Below, piece by piece: positions 20,301 through 27,878 of a stretch of 64,000 nt of DNA. The position numbers and the translations under genes are program-made. Numbering within the stretch: the stretch's first letter is position 1; every line of letters begins with the position of its first letter. Under the pieces are notes generated by a model, which was not told the DNA's origin, ran no database searches, and worked only from the letters and a program-made list of their open reading frames with translations. Source of the stretch: Ignavibacteria bacterium. GTDB taxonomy: Bacteria; Bacteroidota; Ignavibacteria; Ignavibacteriales; SURF-24. Location of the stretch: assembly GCA_025612245.1 (NCBI GenBank), contig JAAXKQ010000006.1, positions 124,001-188,000 on the forward strand, given 5' to 3'.

Positions 20301-21205
20301 TCAAAGGTTCTTTCGGTATTCCAGTCGGCGTTGATCTTCAGCTTGTCGCCAATGGTTCCCTGCACGTTAATCTGAACCGTCTGCTTGAAATCGGGTTCAT
20401 TCCTGGTATTTCCCATTACAGAAGCAGTAATGCCTTCGGTTGTCTCACTCCTCCAGGCACCATGTATGTCAACGGCACCGCTGATCTTGATGTTAATCCC
20501 TCTTTTTCCGAATATGCTCAAGAATCCAACGCTTGGAAGAGGAATATCGATGTTTGTAATATCTGTAATTAAAGAGCCGAGATCTTTTGTCTTATCCTTC
20601 AGCTCATATTTGTAGGCAATGTCCTCCCAGATGTTCCTGTTATTGGCAGCAAGCTTCATCTTGACGTATTCATCAAGAGGGATCCTGAGCATAATTTTAT
20701 ACGGCTCATCGCCAATTTTTTCCTTTATCAGCACAAAGTTGCCGGTTGAATCCAATTCCACTGTACGGCTTATGGTTTGGGTCGAAGGATTGGCAAAAAA
20801 TCTGGATTTTTTCTTGGGGTTCAGCTGTACATACGGCACGTCATGCCTTCTGTAATGGAAATTCTCCAGTCTGGCAGTTGAATCTTTTGATCTTAAGGCC
20901 AGTGAATCCAGCAGTGTCATCGGGGCAGTTTTCTCCAAAGATGTATCCGCTCCAATTCTTTTGTTCAGCGTATCTGTTAAAGCCCGTGTAGTGGTATTCA
21001 AGGTATCCTTAATGAGGCCATTATTCCGGGAGTTGAAATTTGGGCCGGCTTTTTGAGATTCGATCAGCTTTAATGAATCTCTTGTTCTTGTGGTGTCTGA
21101 AAAAGACAGGGATTTCCCTTCGCTTAAAGTATTGTTTTTAAGCACTACTGGTGTATTCTGGGGATTCTCCAATGATGGCACTTGAGAATGAAAAGCATTA
21201 TTCAC
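14324..21205 (-). CDS. sprA: SprA/Sov outer-membrane channel of the type IX secretion system
   Basis: SprA (Sov) is the giant beta-barrel through which type IX cargo crosses the outer membrane. The reading from the GTG at 21205 has 2293 residues, the size of the family. Supporting features are many alternating beta strands with aromatic ends, two related SprA N-terminal-type segments (for example NIKISGAVDIHG and SMDLDVLKLLPVNLPG), a soluble EF-hand-like DSEDKNGNGAIDQGEDVG stretch, and a C-terminus with barrel strands. The frame is open to 21379 and upstream codons encode a signal peptide (basic KKVLRESAK, then LFLFSVAVAYCLLAIGF), so the true protein likely begins near 21361. That frame has no ATG, GTG or TTG there; an ATA at 21361 is the best placed codon. 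porX is next downstream. Confidence 0.95.
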   Translation of the reverse strand: MNNAFHSQVPSLENPQNTPVVLKNNTLSEGKSLSFSDTTRTRDSLKLIESQKAGPNFNSRNNGLIKDTLNTTTRALTDTLNKRIGADTSLEKTAPMTLLDSLALRSKDSTARLENFHYRRHDVPYVQLNPKKKSRFFANPSTQTISRTVELDSTGNFVLIKEKIGDEPYKIMLRIPLDEYVKMKLAANNRNIWEDIAYKYELKDKTKDLGSLITDITNIDIPLPSVGFLSIFGKRGINIKISGAVDIHGAWRSETTEGITASVMGNTRNEPDFKQTVQINVQGTIGDKLKINADWNTERTFEYENQLKISYKGYEDEIVQSVEAGNVSLQTSPLVGGSEALFGVKANFQLGPLSLTTLASQKKGEVKEIAITGGSTTSEFNLHLYEYSQNHFFLDAVYADTSAGLNIFNRYYTSSGNDYDNRYMIKEIEVWKTVSGQPKPGVERNGVAFIDLQPKQKSSLNYDTERGDTLGNKSPGLREVNRWVKLSGEQDYEYNKMTGVLTMKTQIQDQDAIAVAYRIDGENTGNDDDLYYGELVGSDTTKSASSKRIVLKLIKPQNLNPQYAEAWKLQLRNIYPVGGNKVNQEGFQFDVVYQQPGSEPQREVTANGKSVQLLQALGLDKTDASGSVGGPDGNFDFKPYITIVPETGEIIFPVLQPFGKNMSKDLPENLRYKDLYDTTIAAARLVDGIDRIIMTGKYSAASSAVYNLGYVGVVENSVRVTLNGAELKEGEDYTVDYMSGQVTIRNQAALVPGAGLKITYEQNDLFQMASKTLVGMRGELNFSKNTKLGFSALNLNQQTLSDKVRIGEEPLSNSIYGIDFSTGMELPFMTKALDKIYSTREMSNLNLKGEFAYISPDPNTKKSTIASDRSNSIAYVDDFEGAKKTIPIGIGYTTWHDLSIPDNMGSSISDTSITEKMSHKAKSWWYHRLPADVNVKDIWPEKKVARGDEQVQVLDFVFDPSKRGTYNYAPNLSNREASWGGMMKNLSNTANNLIDDNMEFIEFWYALDPNTPLPPESKLYVDLGRITEEVIQNKGKMDSEDKNGNGAIDQGEDVGMDGLPDYLEPGYDPVSNPDPSGDDYHYVPGLQDYEHINGQEGNAVSIDAGKQPDTEDLNGDWTLEQVNSYFRYEIPLDTNKVNNKFITGGGNTAQSWHQIRIPLKDYVSKVGEPSLALINTIRLWVNGVSSQVHIRLAEFNFVGNQWQKVDPIVNKTPDVNDTTLTLSVVSVEENSPEYQSPGGVEREKDRSKPDENVLRNEQSLALILKNLKKGEERQAMKKMRTMDLFNYKQMKLFIHGDQNTGIGSVSNFVNDSSYASEVYFRFGSDSTNYYEYRQPVKAGWNEISIIFEELTALKQLRDSSNMIMKRAVPGKPGEFYEVRGNPAINNVTFFMIGVANPKDKGNSQEVSGQIWVDELRVIGADDTKGWAYSSSATLKLADLMTVSFNMSQKDPYFHGLSERFGNKQGTKNWGVSMDLDVLKLLPVNLPGSNFRINYQRSEQISKPLYVPGTDIKVDQAASQLKEKRIQEGVSEEEAKKISDNYIGNTHTLNISDTWSMAGLRIQVPSQFWLVKETINNLTFNFNYNKTRGRSPVTVVSRNWQWNAGVNYALQFGQNNFFYPADIPVLGTVLQLFTDYRNMKVYFTPQKLNAGITASRTYGYLLSRVANTQPSISRDFRATRSADFGWKLTEGGLLNLSLTYSLNISSTLSYLLMDNNIERRESAIWWDILSGQLFGQDLQYTQSVDVRTNPRLPSIWNLNNYFNLSTGYRVNYGWSNDLQKKDLGRNVSFNNSINLGLKIKVKALFDPLFKETNENVKQENKPTTTMAPSRNRRNRERSDQEEQTQGQANQNPTTVKSDSLAVTDSNAVAFAKDSLVNKPRVNPFKGVYKALKRGVQYLLFDYESFNVNYTQDNSLIMSGIRAEGTGVYNFWGFFQNSNKGPSRSFMLGLSQDAGPRALRANVSDNFSQRNSLDFSTSRPLWEGAQIEVKWKVGWSMNKNTSIQVDSLGNARITNVTSTGSLSRSFVSLPPVFFLSFMNSGIKRVNELYTSGSSLSDAFLEGFESTPLLAKMPILKEFSRYIPRPNWSINWDGLEKYPVFKSIAKKVSLTHSYSSDYTESWRINSDGRQETQSQKISYGFMPLVGLNMTFNSLWNGSFTGNVKYSTKAGYDLGNSTKNITQTSSKEIGISASYSKTGFDLPIFGLSLKNDIEITLAYTSSKNSVINYLMDQFTEAGVPQDGTKMTTMEPRIKYVISSKVTLAIFYKRTSVQPEGASRISATTTNEAGLDVHISIQ

Positions 21206-21630
21206 CCTGGCATAATCGAAACATGCGGCAAATAATAATTTTTCATTGGCGACCGTATGCTGAGAAGTAAACCCGATTGCCAGTAAGCAGTATGCAACTG
21301 CTACTGAGAAGAGAAAGAGTTTTGCGCTTTCCCGTAAAACTTTTTTAAATGTCGGTTTTATTTTTCTACCTAAAGACTGTTAAAATGAACGTAAAATTTT
21401 TTCTTTATAACCTCCGTAATTAGTTCGTTGAAAAATTATTTAATTTTGGTTTTATAGTCAACTGGTTTTCTGCAATAATTGTTAACATAATTTCCAACTT
21501 TCAGTGAAAAATCGTTGCGCTAAATAACTTAAGATTTTACTTAATGTCAATTGAAAATTTGGGAATACTGCTGATTTTCTTCCAGGCTCCGTTTTTCTGA
21601 AAAACGGCACCGCTTGCCTCAAATATCGGA
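21206..21630. other. gap between the metallophosphatase gene and sprA
   Basis: The first 156 bases (21206-21361) encode, in the sprA frame, the probable SprA signal peptide. The next part holds the sprA promoter candidate. At 21589-21607 CCGTTTTT-CTG-AAAAACGG forms an 8-bp hairpin just after the metallophosphatase stop. It lacks a downstream U-tract, so it is only a weak terminator candidate. No other gene is seen. Confidence 0.5.
21433..21461 (-). promoter_or_regulatory. candidate sigma-70-like promoter of sprA
   Basis: TTGACT at 21461..21456 and TAATTT at 21438..21433 are separated by 17 bases on the minus strand, upstream of the likely sprA start region. The spacer contains the ACCAAAATT block also present in the 1101-1123 gap. 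A GGAGG at 21415..21411 lies downstream but is about 50 bases from the likely start. Confidence 0.45.
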
Positions 21631-22317
21631 TCAAATATCAGAAAAGTTTGTAGGTTCTTCGATTTTATCTAATAGTTCATTATGGTGAATAATTGCCGCA
21701 CTAAGCTTGTTCCCCATACAGGCCCCGGTATCTATGTACAGGGCGTTTGATCTTGCGTCAAATCTTACATTTTCCTGTTTTGTGTGTCCAACGACCTGAA
21801 TTTTCCCCAAATTCAGCAGCCTTTCTCTCGACCACAACACTCCGGTTTCGGTTTCATATTCCCTGTAAATGAGCTTGTCCAGTTCTTCCAGGTTATCCCT
21901 CAGCTTTGGCGGAAGAACTTTTTTATACCGTTCGGAAATGCCCGCATGTGAAATAAAGCAATCTTCCAGATTAAAGTAAAGAGGTGCCGACTTAATAAAT
22001 TCAATATGTTTAATTACACTGTCAAAATGATCCAGATAAGACCTGAGGGTCGTCTCGTTACCGTTATAGACCCATGCCCTTGCAAAAAGGCTTTCTGGCT
22101 GCCTTACGTAAGAATAAAACATAAAATCGTGATTGCCGGGAGTGAACCTAATTCCGTTATCCATAATATAACTGATTACTTCAAAACTGTTCTTTCCCCT
22201 GTCTACAAGATCACCGACACAGTAAATTTCAATATCCGGATACCTGGAGCTGATTTTTTTTACCAGGGCTTCCAGCGTATAAAAACAGCCATGAATATCA
22301 CCAATTACAGCAATCAT
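21631..22317 (-). CDS. calcineurin-like metallophosphoesterase (PrpA/ApaH-like)
   Basis: The 228-residue protein is a single PPP-family phosphatase domain. Metal-binding motifs are GDIHG (6-10), GDLVDRG (35-41) and GNHD (61-64), followed by SHAG and VVGHT for the second metal side. The size and motif spacing fit bacterial serine/threonine phosphatases of the PrpA type or diadenosine tetraphosphatase relatives; sequence alone does not separate them. It starts 20 bases after the CoA-transferase gene, so it may share its transcript, but no functional link is apparent. Confidence 0.85.
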   Translation of the reverse strand: MIAVIGDIHGCFYTLEALVKKISSRYPDIEIYCVGDLVDRGKNSFEVISYIMDNGIRFTPGNHDFMFYSYVRQPESLFARAWVYNGNETTLRSYLDHFDSVIKHIEFIKSAPLYFNLEDCFISHAGISERYKKVLPPKLRDNLEELDKLIYREYETETGVLWSRERLLNLGKIQVVGHTKQENVRFDARSNALYIDTGACMGNKLSAAIIHHNELLDKIEEPTNFSDI

Positions 22318-22337
22318 ACCTTAAATTTTAATCTTCC

Positions 22338-23690
22338 TTATATCTTGAAATTTTCCCTTGCGTATCTCGAGAGCTCATCCCTGAAGGCCGGATGGGCGAC
22401 ATTTATCAGGGCCTGTGCCCTTTGTTTTATTGTTTTTCCGTAAAGGTGTGCAACCCCGTATTCGGTTACAATATAGTGAACATCACCCCGGGAGGTCACA
22501 ACACCGGCTCCCGGCTTCAATGCCGGCACTATACGCGATATCTTAAAATCTTTTGTCGTCGAAGGCAGGGCAATTATCGGTTTTCCCCCTTCTGAACGGG
22601 CCGCACCGCGAACAAAATCCACCTGACCGCCTATGCCGCTGTAGAACCTGGTACCTATGGAATCTGCACATACCTGACCGGTCAGATCCACTTCAATTGC
22701 CGAATTTATGGCAACCATTTTGTTATTCCGTGCTATAACAAACGGATCATTTACATATTCCTGCGGGTGAAATTCAACTATCGGATTATTGTTTATAAAA
22801 TCAAACGATCTTTTTGTTCCTAGTACAAATCCTGCAATTATCTTTCCTGGATGCAGGGTTTTCTTTTCATTGTTGACTATGCCCTCGTCTACCAGTTCAA
22901 TTATTCCATCGGAAAACATCTCCGTATGAACGCCCAGATCTTTTTTGCTCTTCAGGAATTTTAAGACCGAATCCGGAATGGCACCAATACCCATCTGAAG
23001 CGTGGAGCCGTCTTCAATCAGGTCTGCAATATACTGGCCAATAGTGTTGTAAATATCCCACATATCATCTGTAATATCTGAATCCACCTGAGGCAGTTCC
23101 TGAATCGCTTCTTCATGCTCCACAACATAGTGGATTTTATTTATATGGATAAAGCAGTCGCCGAGTGCCCTGGGCATTTTTCTGTTTACCTGGGCAATTA
23201 TTATGTTTGACTTTTCTGCCGCAGTCTTTATGGTACCAACGTCAACTCCGTAACTGCAGAAGCCGTGCTCATCGGGCGGGGATACATTTATAAGTGCAAC
23301 ATCCGGCTTAATGATGCCATTTTTGAACAAGAGCGGAACCTCAGAGAGAAATATTGGCATAAAATCCGCCCGGCCGTCATTTATGGCCTTTCTGGCATTA
23401 CTGCCAATAAAGAATGCCGTATGCCTGAAATGCTCTTCCATGCCCGGCTCCAGATACGGCATTTGCCCTACGGTCAGAATATGGTAAATCTTTACATCAT
23501 GAAGTTCATCCTTACGCCTTACCATAGCCCTGACGAGTTCCATCGGGACAGCACATCCGGGCTGAATGACCAGGTTGTCTCCGGACTTAATAACCTTAAG
23601 AGCATCATCGGCAGAAATCAGCTTGGAGGTGTAATTTTTCAGCCAGTTTGCAGTTCTGAACTGCCCTACTTTTAAATCTTCATATGACAT
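22338..23690 (-). CDS. acetyl-CoA hydrolase/4-hydroxybutyrate CoA-transferase family protein
   Basis: The 450 residues show both halves of family I CoA-transferases of the Cat1/Cat2/AbfT kind. The N-terminal domain has SGDNLVIQPGCAVP (a CoA-related loop). The C-terminal domain has TGQVCADSIGTRFYSGIGGQVDF and the tail TEYGVAHLYGKTIKQRA. A catalytic glutamate is expected in the AINSAIEVDLTGQ segment. It transfers CoA between acetyl-CoA and another short acid (4-hydroxybutyrate, succinate or similar); the exact acid cannot be read off. It stands 12 bases after the alanine dehydrogenase gene, so the two may be co-expressed in amino-acid or acyl-CoA metabolism. Confidence 0.88.
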   Translation of the reverse strand: MSYEDLKVGQFRTANWLKNYTSKLISADDALKVIKSGDNLVIQPGCAVPMELVRAMVRRKDELHDVKIYHILTVGQMPYLEPGMEEHFRHTAFFIGSNARKAINDGRADFMPIFLSEVPLLFKNGIIKPDVALINVSPPDEHGFCSYGVDVGTIKTAAEKSNIIIAQVNRKMPRALGDCFIHINKIHYVVEHEEAIQELPQVDSDITDDMWDIYNTIGQYIADLIEDGSTLQMGIGAIPDSVLKFLKSKKDLGVHTEMFSDGIIELVDEGIVNNEKKTLHPGKIIAGFVLGTKRSFDFINNNPIVEFHPQEYVNDPFVIARNNKMVAINSAIEVDLTGQVCADSIGTRFYSGIGGQVDFVRGAARSEGGKPIIALPSTTKDFKISRIVPALKPGAGVVTSRGDVHYIVTEYGVAHLYGKTIKQRAQALINVAHPAFRDELSRYARENFKI

Positions 23691-23702
23691 AAATTACTTT
23701 TA

Positions 23703-24824
23703 TTAGTTTTTAGAAAAAATGTGAAGTCTTCTGTATTCGACGTTAAACACCTCTGCAATGTTCTCGTTGGAACAGAATCCGTTGTAGGTGCAAACCCCTC
23801 TGGAAAGTCCCAAATCCCCCAGTAAAGCATTCGAAAGGCCGTTATCAGCAATATTCAGTAAATATTCTAAAGACGCATTTGTAAGTCCGTAACTGGCAGT
23901 TCTGGAAACCAGGGCCGGCAGATTGGGTATACAGCAGTGTATTACGTCGTGCTGTGTAAAGACCGGATCGGATATTGTAGTCGGATGGCTCGTCTCTATG
24001 CAGCCTCCCTGATCTATAGAAACGTCCACAATTACAGCCCCTTTTTTCATCTGCCTTACCATATCTTCAGAGACAACGTGGGGAGTCTTTTCTCCCTTGA
24101 TGAGTACAGCGCCGATAAGAACATCGGCAAACCTGGCACCTCTTGCAACAGTATAAGGATTTGCCACTACTGTAGTTACCCTTTTCTGGAACAGGTTATC
24201 AATCCTTTTTAAGCGGTTAAGATCCTTATCTAATATAATAACCTGCGCTCCGCGCCCCAATGCGGCCCTTGCAGCGTTTGTGCCTACAACACCTGCCCCC
24301 AGTATCACCACGGCTGCCGGGGCAACACCCGTAATACCGCCAAGCAGTACGCCGCGGCTTACCTTTGCAGTGCTCTCAAGATAGCGCTCGGCTACCTGAA
24401 TTGCAACCTGACCGGCAATTTCACTCATCGACTGGAGAACCGGAAGGTTGTCGTCGTTTTCAATGAGCTCATAGCCGATTGAAGTGACTTTCTTTGAAAT
24501 CAGAGTTTCAAGAATTTTCCTCTTGCCAATAGCCAGGTGCAGAAAGGCAAATAGAATCTGGTCTTCCTGTAAAAGCGAGGCTTCTGCCTCGGTTAAAGGA
24601 GCAATCTTTGTAATCAGCTCAGCTCTGTTGTATACCTCCTCCGGACTGTAAACTATGCTGGCCCCAACCTTACTATATTCTTCATCGGAAAAGTTACTGC
24701 CCATTCCGGCACAGCTTTCAATAAAAACAGTATGCCCGGATTTAACTAATGCATCTACACCTGCAGGTGCTAAAGCTACTCTTTTTTCTTCGAGTATTGT
24801 CTCTTTTGGTATACCTATTCTCAT
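23703..24824 (-). CDS. ald: alanine dehydrogenase
   Basis: This cytoplasmic NAD-dependent enzyme interconverts alanine with pyruvate plus ammonia. The 373-residue length is typical. The N-terminus MRIGIPKETILEEKRVAL carries the substrate-binding Arg/Lys pair of the AlaDH/PNT family. The Rossmann loop is VVILGAGVVGTNAARAALG, followed by VIVDVSIDQGGCIETS and IPNLPALVSRTASYGLTNA near the end. The last two are stronger for alanine dehydrogenase than for the transhydrogenase alpha subunit or lysine-pathway homologues. The CoA-transferase gene follows 12 bases downstream. Confidence 0.95.
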   Translation of the reverse strand: MRIGIPKETILEEKRVALAPAGVDALVKSGHTVFIESCAGMGSNFSDEEYSKVGASIVYSPEEVYNRAELITKIAPLTEAEASLLQEDQILFAFLHLAIGKRKILETLISKKVTSIGYELIENDDNLPVLQSMSEIAGQVAIQVAERYLESTAKVSRGVLLGGITGVAPAAVVILGAGVVGTNAARAALGRGAQVIILDKDLNRLKRIDNLFQKRVTTVVANPYTVARGARFADVLIGAVLIKGEKTPHVVSEDMVRQMKKGAVIVDVSIDQGGCIETSHPTTISDPVFTQHDVIHCCIPNLPALVSRTASYGLTNASLEYLLNIADNGLSNALLGDLGLSRGVCTYNGFCSNENIAEVFNVEYRRLHIFSKN

Positions 24825-24890
24825 GTGGCGTGTCTTTTTTAGTTTTATGGTATAAATTTTACTGCAAGATAGTTAATTAACTTAACTATT

Positions 24891-24927
24891 GCTACTCCGG
24901 CAAAGCCCTAACAGGCGCCGGAGTAGC
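24891..24927 (-). terminator. 11-bp stem-loop after the 2-hydroxyacid dehydrogenase gene
   Basis: GCTACTCCGGC (24891-24901) and GCCGGAGTAGC (24917-24927) pair perfectly around a 15-base loop, about 60 bases beyond the dehydrogenase stop. No U-tract follows on either strand, so termination is likely but not certain. Confidence 0.5.
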
Positions 24928-24989
24928 TGGAAACAGAACTAAAAATATATTTCGGAAAGTAAAATAAGGTCAATTGAAACATTAAGTAC

Positions 24990-25943
24990 TCAGGCAACCG
25001 GAGTAAGAGGTTTTCTGCCTTTAAGAACATTTATAAGATTTTTTGCACAAAGCTCGGCCATTTTAGTCCTGGCCTCAAAGGTAGCACTGCCCAGGTGAGG
25101 CAGCAGGACCACATTTTTCAATTTTAGAAGTTCCTTGTTCAGCTGGGGTTCATTTTCATAAACGTCGAATCCGGCAGCAAAGATCCTCCTGGCTTTGAGC
25201 ATTTTTACCAGTTCTTTCTCATCCAGAATCTCACCCCGGGCAGTGTTAACTAATATTGCAGTCTCTTTCATCAAATTCAAATGATCTTTGTCAATAAGAC
25301 CTCGTGTCTTATCTGTCAAAGGCATGTGAAGTGAAATAACGTCTGAAGTTTTCATCAGCTTTTCCAGGGATACCTTCTTTGCACCAGTGGATTTTTCAAG
25401 GGCTTCATTTTTGGACCTGCTGAAATAAATGATCTTCATTCCGAAGGCTTTTGCCCTCAATGCCGCAGCCGTGCCGATCCTTCCGGCTCCTGCAATGCCA
25501 AAGGTTTTACCGCTAAGCTCAGTGCCCAGGAAAAGTTCCGGAGCCCAGCCCTTGAATTTTCCTTCACGCATAAACCTGTCCCCCTGAACTATGTGCCTCG
25601 AACAGGCAAGCATCAGTGAAACTGCGATCTCAGCCGTAGCGTCTGTCAAAAGATCAGGTGTATTGGTGACAACTATGTTCTTTTCCTTTGCAGCCTTAAG
25701 ATCTATATTGTTGTATCCGACGGCATAGTTTGCAATTACTTTGCAATTCTCCAGGCGCGAAATTATATCTTTGTCGAGCTTGTCTGAAAGAAGCGACAAT
25801 ATGCCGTCGGCATCTTTTGCATTTTTAAGAAACTCCTGCCGGGAAATCTGGCGGTCCTTTCCATAGAGCACAACGTCAATGCCTTTTTCAACTAACAGAT
25901 CGACAGCATTTCCGGGAAGTTTTCTGGTTATAAAGACTTTCAT
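24990..25943 (-). CDS. D-2-hydroxyacid dehydrogenase, glyoxylate/hydroxypyruvate reductase-like
   Basis: This 317-residue NAD(P)-dependent enzyme has two Rossmann-like halves. The dinucleotide loop is GIAGAGRIGTAAALRA, and the catalytic set is ARGE (arginine), YENEP (glutamate) and LPHLGSAT (histidine), in the order standard for D-isomer 2-hydroxyacid dehydrogenases. The length, the N-terminal KVFITRKLPGNAVDLL and the GSATFEAR tail resemble GyaR-type glyoxylate reductases and D-glycerate dehydrogenases more than SerA, which has an extra regulatory domain, or D-lactate dehydrogenase. The substrate remains a family-based guess. It is flanked by stem-loops on both sides, so it is probably monocistronic. 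Confidence 0.88.
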   Translation of the reverse strand: MKVFITRKLPGNAVDLLVEKGIDVVLYGKDRQISRQEFLKNAKDADGILSLLSDKLDKDIISRLENCKVIANYAVGYNNIDLKAAKEKNIVVTNTPDLLTDATAEIAVSLMLACSRHIVQGDRFMREGKFKGWAPELFLGTELSGKTFGIAGAGRIGTAAALRAKAFGMKIIYFSRSKNEALEKSTGAKKVSLEKLMKTSDVISLHMPLTDKTRGLIDKDHLNLMKETAILVNTARGEILDEKELVKMLKARRIFAAGFDVYENEPQLNKELLKLKNVVLLPHLGSATFEARTKMAELCAKNLINVLKGRKPLTPVA

Positions 25944-25971
25944 ATTTTATCCAATAATTTTATCCGAAAAA

Positions 25972-26010
25972 TTGTTCCCCGGGGGAAGGGAAATCCCACC
26001 CCGGGAAATA
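25972..26010 (-). terminator. terminator downstream of the SpmA-SpmB fusion gene
   Basis: TTCCC and GGGG (25975-25985, with one bulged C) pair with CCCCGGGAA (25999-26007), giving a 9-bp GC-rich stem. On the minus strand it is followed by CAATTTTT. It begins right after the stop at 26011. Confidence 0.75.
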
Positions 26011-27642
26011 TTAACCAAATAACAGTTTTACAATAAATAATGCTCCAAGGGCACCTGCCAGGTCGGCCATAAGTCCTGCTGCAAGAGCATGCCTTGTTCT
26101 GGCAATACCGACGGATCCGAAGTAGACAGCAAGCACATAGAATGTGGTCTCGGAGCTTCCGTAAAATGTTGAAACCAGTATGCCGATCATCGAATCAGGC
26201 CCATGCACCGCTATAGTTTCAGCCATAATGCCAAGTGAGCCGCTTCCAGAAAGCGGGCGCATTAAAGCCATAGGCAGTGCCTCGGCAGGCATACCGATCA
26301 GGTCGGTAATTGGACGAATAATGTAGATCAGGAAGTCCATCGCCCCGCCGGCCCTGAAAATACCGATTGCAACTAGCATACCCACGAGAAAAGGTATTAT
26401 TCTTACGGCAACGTTAAAGCCTTCTTTGGCGCCTTCAATGAACTTTTCATAAATTTTTACCTTCTTAAACATACCATACACAATAAAAATAAATATAAGG
26501 CCCGGTATGGCAAGAATTGAAATAATCTGTACGATGTCTTTGAATAAGGTAGGACTTACAAAGCTGAAAAGCGAGCCAATAGCAGGAGCAATTCCTAAAG
26601 AAAAAACTAGGGCAATTAAGACTGCAAGTCCGGCAAAAATGCCTACACCCTTTAGATTTGACCTGAACCATGCACTCCCCTCGCCTTTTTTGATCGGGAA
26701 CTTTTCCATGATCTTGGCCGAAGTAACGCCCACTATGGTTGCGCAGATTGCGCCAAAGACAGAGGTACCGATAATTATTGCAGGATCCGAACTGCCAGAG
26801 GCAGCCCTGATGGCAATTGCCGTAGCCGGGATGAAAGTAAGACCCGCCGTATTTACTGCAAGGAAAGTACACATGGCGTTTGTTGCAGTACCCTTGGTAG
26901 GATTCAGTTTGTCCAGTTCCTCCATAGCCTTCAGGCCAAAGGGTGTCGCGGCATTTGAAAGGCCCAGCATGTTGGCCGAAATATTCATAATCATTGAACC
27001 CATTGCCGGATGATCTGACGGCACATCCGGAAACAGGAACTTTGTCACAGGCTTAAGCGCGCGGGCAATAATGGTGATAAGGCCAGCTTCTTCTGCAATT
27101 TTCATAATGCCAAGCCACAGTGCCATAATTCCAATGAGCTCAAGGGCTATATTTACGGCAGTACTTGCATAGCTGAGAGCCGAGGAAGTGACGTCCTTCA
27201 TTTTTGCAAAGGAAACTTCTTCAAAAACCACACCTGCCGTTGCAGCTGTATCGCCCTGAATGTTGTAAAAATGCACCTTGCCGTTCAGGTCATCTTCTTT
27301 TCCTGTTACCTTTGCCATCTGTTTCCAGATCTTTGGCGTTGCATCCCCTGTCTTTAGAAACAGCGTTGCATTTTTTTTGTCCTTATCATAAGTAACCTTG
27401 GCATTCTGCACGACCTCACTTTTAACTTCATCTTTATAATACTTGTTGAAATCTGAGGCACTCACAGATAATCTCACATTATAGGATTTTGACAAATCCT
27501 TCCTGAAGGGCTCATCAAAACGAACCTGGACAGGAATTGGGGTATTATTCTGATACTTATTGTTGTTTTTTTCGACTAAATCCGTACTTATTGCGACTCC
27601 AATGCCCAGGACAATTAGAGCAAGCCAGACATAATTTAACAT
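26011..27642 (-). CDS. SpmA-SpmB fusion, nucleoside-recognition (Gate) domain membrane protein
   Basis: This 543-residue membrane protein joins two Gate/nucleoside-recognition domains that are separate proteins SpmA and SpmB in spore formers. The SpmA-like half has ALELIGIMALWLGIMKIAEEAGL and NISANMLGLSNAATPFGLKA. The SpmB-like half has GAKEGFNVAVRIIPFLVGMLVAIG, RPLSGSGSLGIM and STFYGSSETTFYVLAVYFGS. In non-sporulating bacteria the role is unknown; transport is inferred from the fold. Odd here is an insertion of about 120 residues (roughly 25-145) between the first helix MLNYVWLALIVLGIGVAI and the next, predicted soluble and on the outside. Expressed alone, with a terminator behind it. Confidence 0.85.
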   Translation of the reverse strand: MLNYVWLALIVLGIGVAISTDLVEKNNNKYQNNTPIPVQVRFDEPFRKDLSKSYNVRLSVSASDFNKYYKDEVKSEVVQNAKVTYDKDKKNATLFLKTGDATPKIWKQMAKVTGKEDDLNGKVHFYNIQGDTAATAGVVFEEVSFAKMKDVTSSALSYASTAVNIALELIGIMALWLGIMKIAEEAGLITIIARALKPVTKFLFPDVPSDHPAMGSMIMNISANMLGLSNAATPFGLKAMEELDKLNPTKGTATNAMCTFLAVNTAGLTFIPATAIAIRAASGSSDPAIIIGTSVFGAICATIVGVTSAKIMEKFPIKKGEGSAWFRSNLKGVGIFAGLAVLIALVFSLGIAPAIGSLFSFVSPTLFKDIVQIISILAIPGLIFIFIVYGMFKKVKIYEKFIEGAKEGFNVAVRIIPFLVGMLVAIGIFRAGGAMDFLIYIIRPITDLIGMPAEALPMALMRPLSGSGSLGIMAETIAVHGPDSMIGILVSTFYGSSETTFYVLAVYFGSVGIARTRHALAAGLMADLAGALGALFIVKLLFG

Positions 27643-27878
27643 TTACATGCTCCGAAAAAAGAAATTGAATATTGAAAAACCGCCATATAGACCAATTCCA
27701 GCCACGAAATAATAAAAAGGTCCAATGGTCAAAATTACAGGTAACAATTTATGATACTTTTATTAAAAATTCATCTGCGATTTTTCAATTTTCTGGCGGG
27801 TAAGACGAATAGAACGCAGAATTTGGAAATAAATTCCTGTAAGACTACTATCGGGGGCAGTATTTCCACAAAAATCTT
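27643..27878. other. gap upstream of the SpmA-SpmB gene
   Basis: No gene is supported. It contains the left copy of a 13-bp inverted repeat (27848-27860). It also contains one arm of an 11-bp stem, 27858-27868 with 27884-27894, that spans the end of the neighbouring gene and could act as its terminator. Confidence 0.5.
27848..27860. repeat. left copy of a 13-bp inverted repeat
   Basis: CTATCGGGGGCAG here is matched exactly by its reverse complement at 28416-28428. The match continues outward as GTAAG after a 4-base interruption (ACTA) in this copy. Confidence 0.75.

Noticed and set aside
14879-20991. Many rightward open frames of 60-136 codons opposite sprA
   Set aside because: All lie inside the long leftward SprA coding sequence and show no family motifs or ribosome sites.
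26507-27013. A 168-codon rightward frame opposite the SpmA-SpmB gene
   Set aside because: The leftward frame has strong family motifs and the antisense one does not; it is a by-product of codon use.
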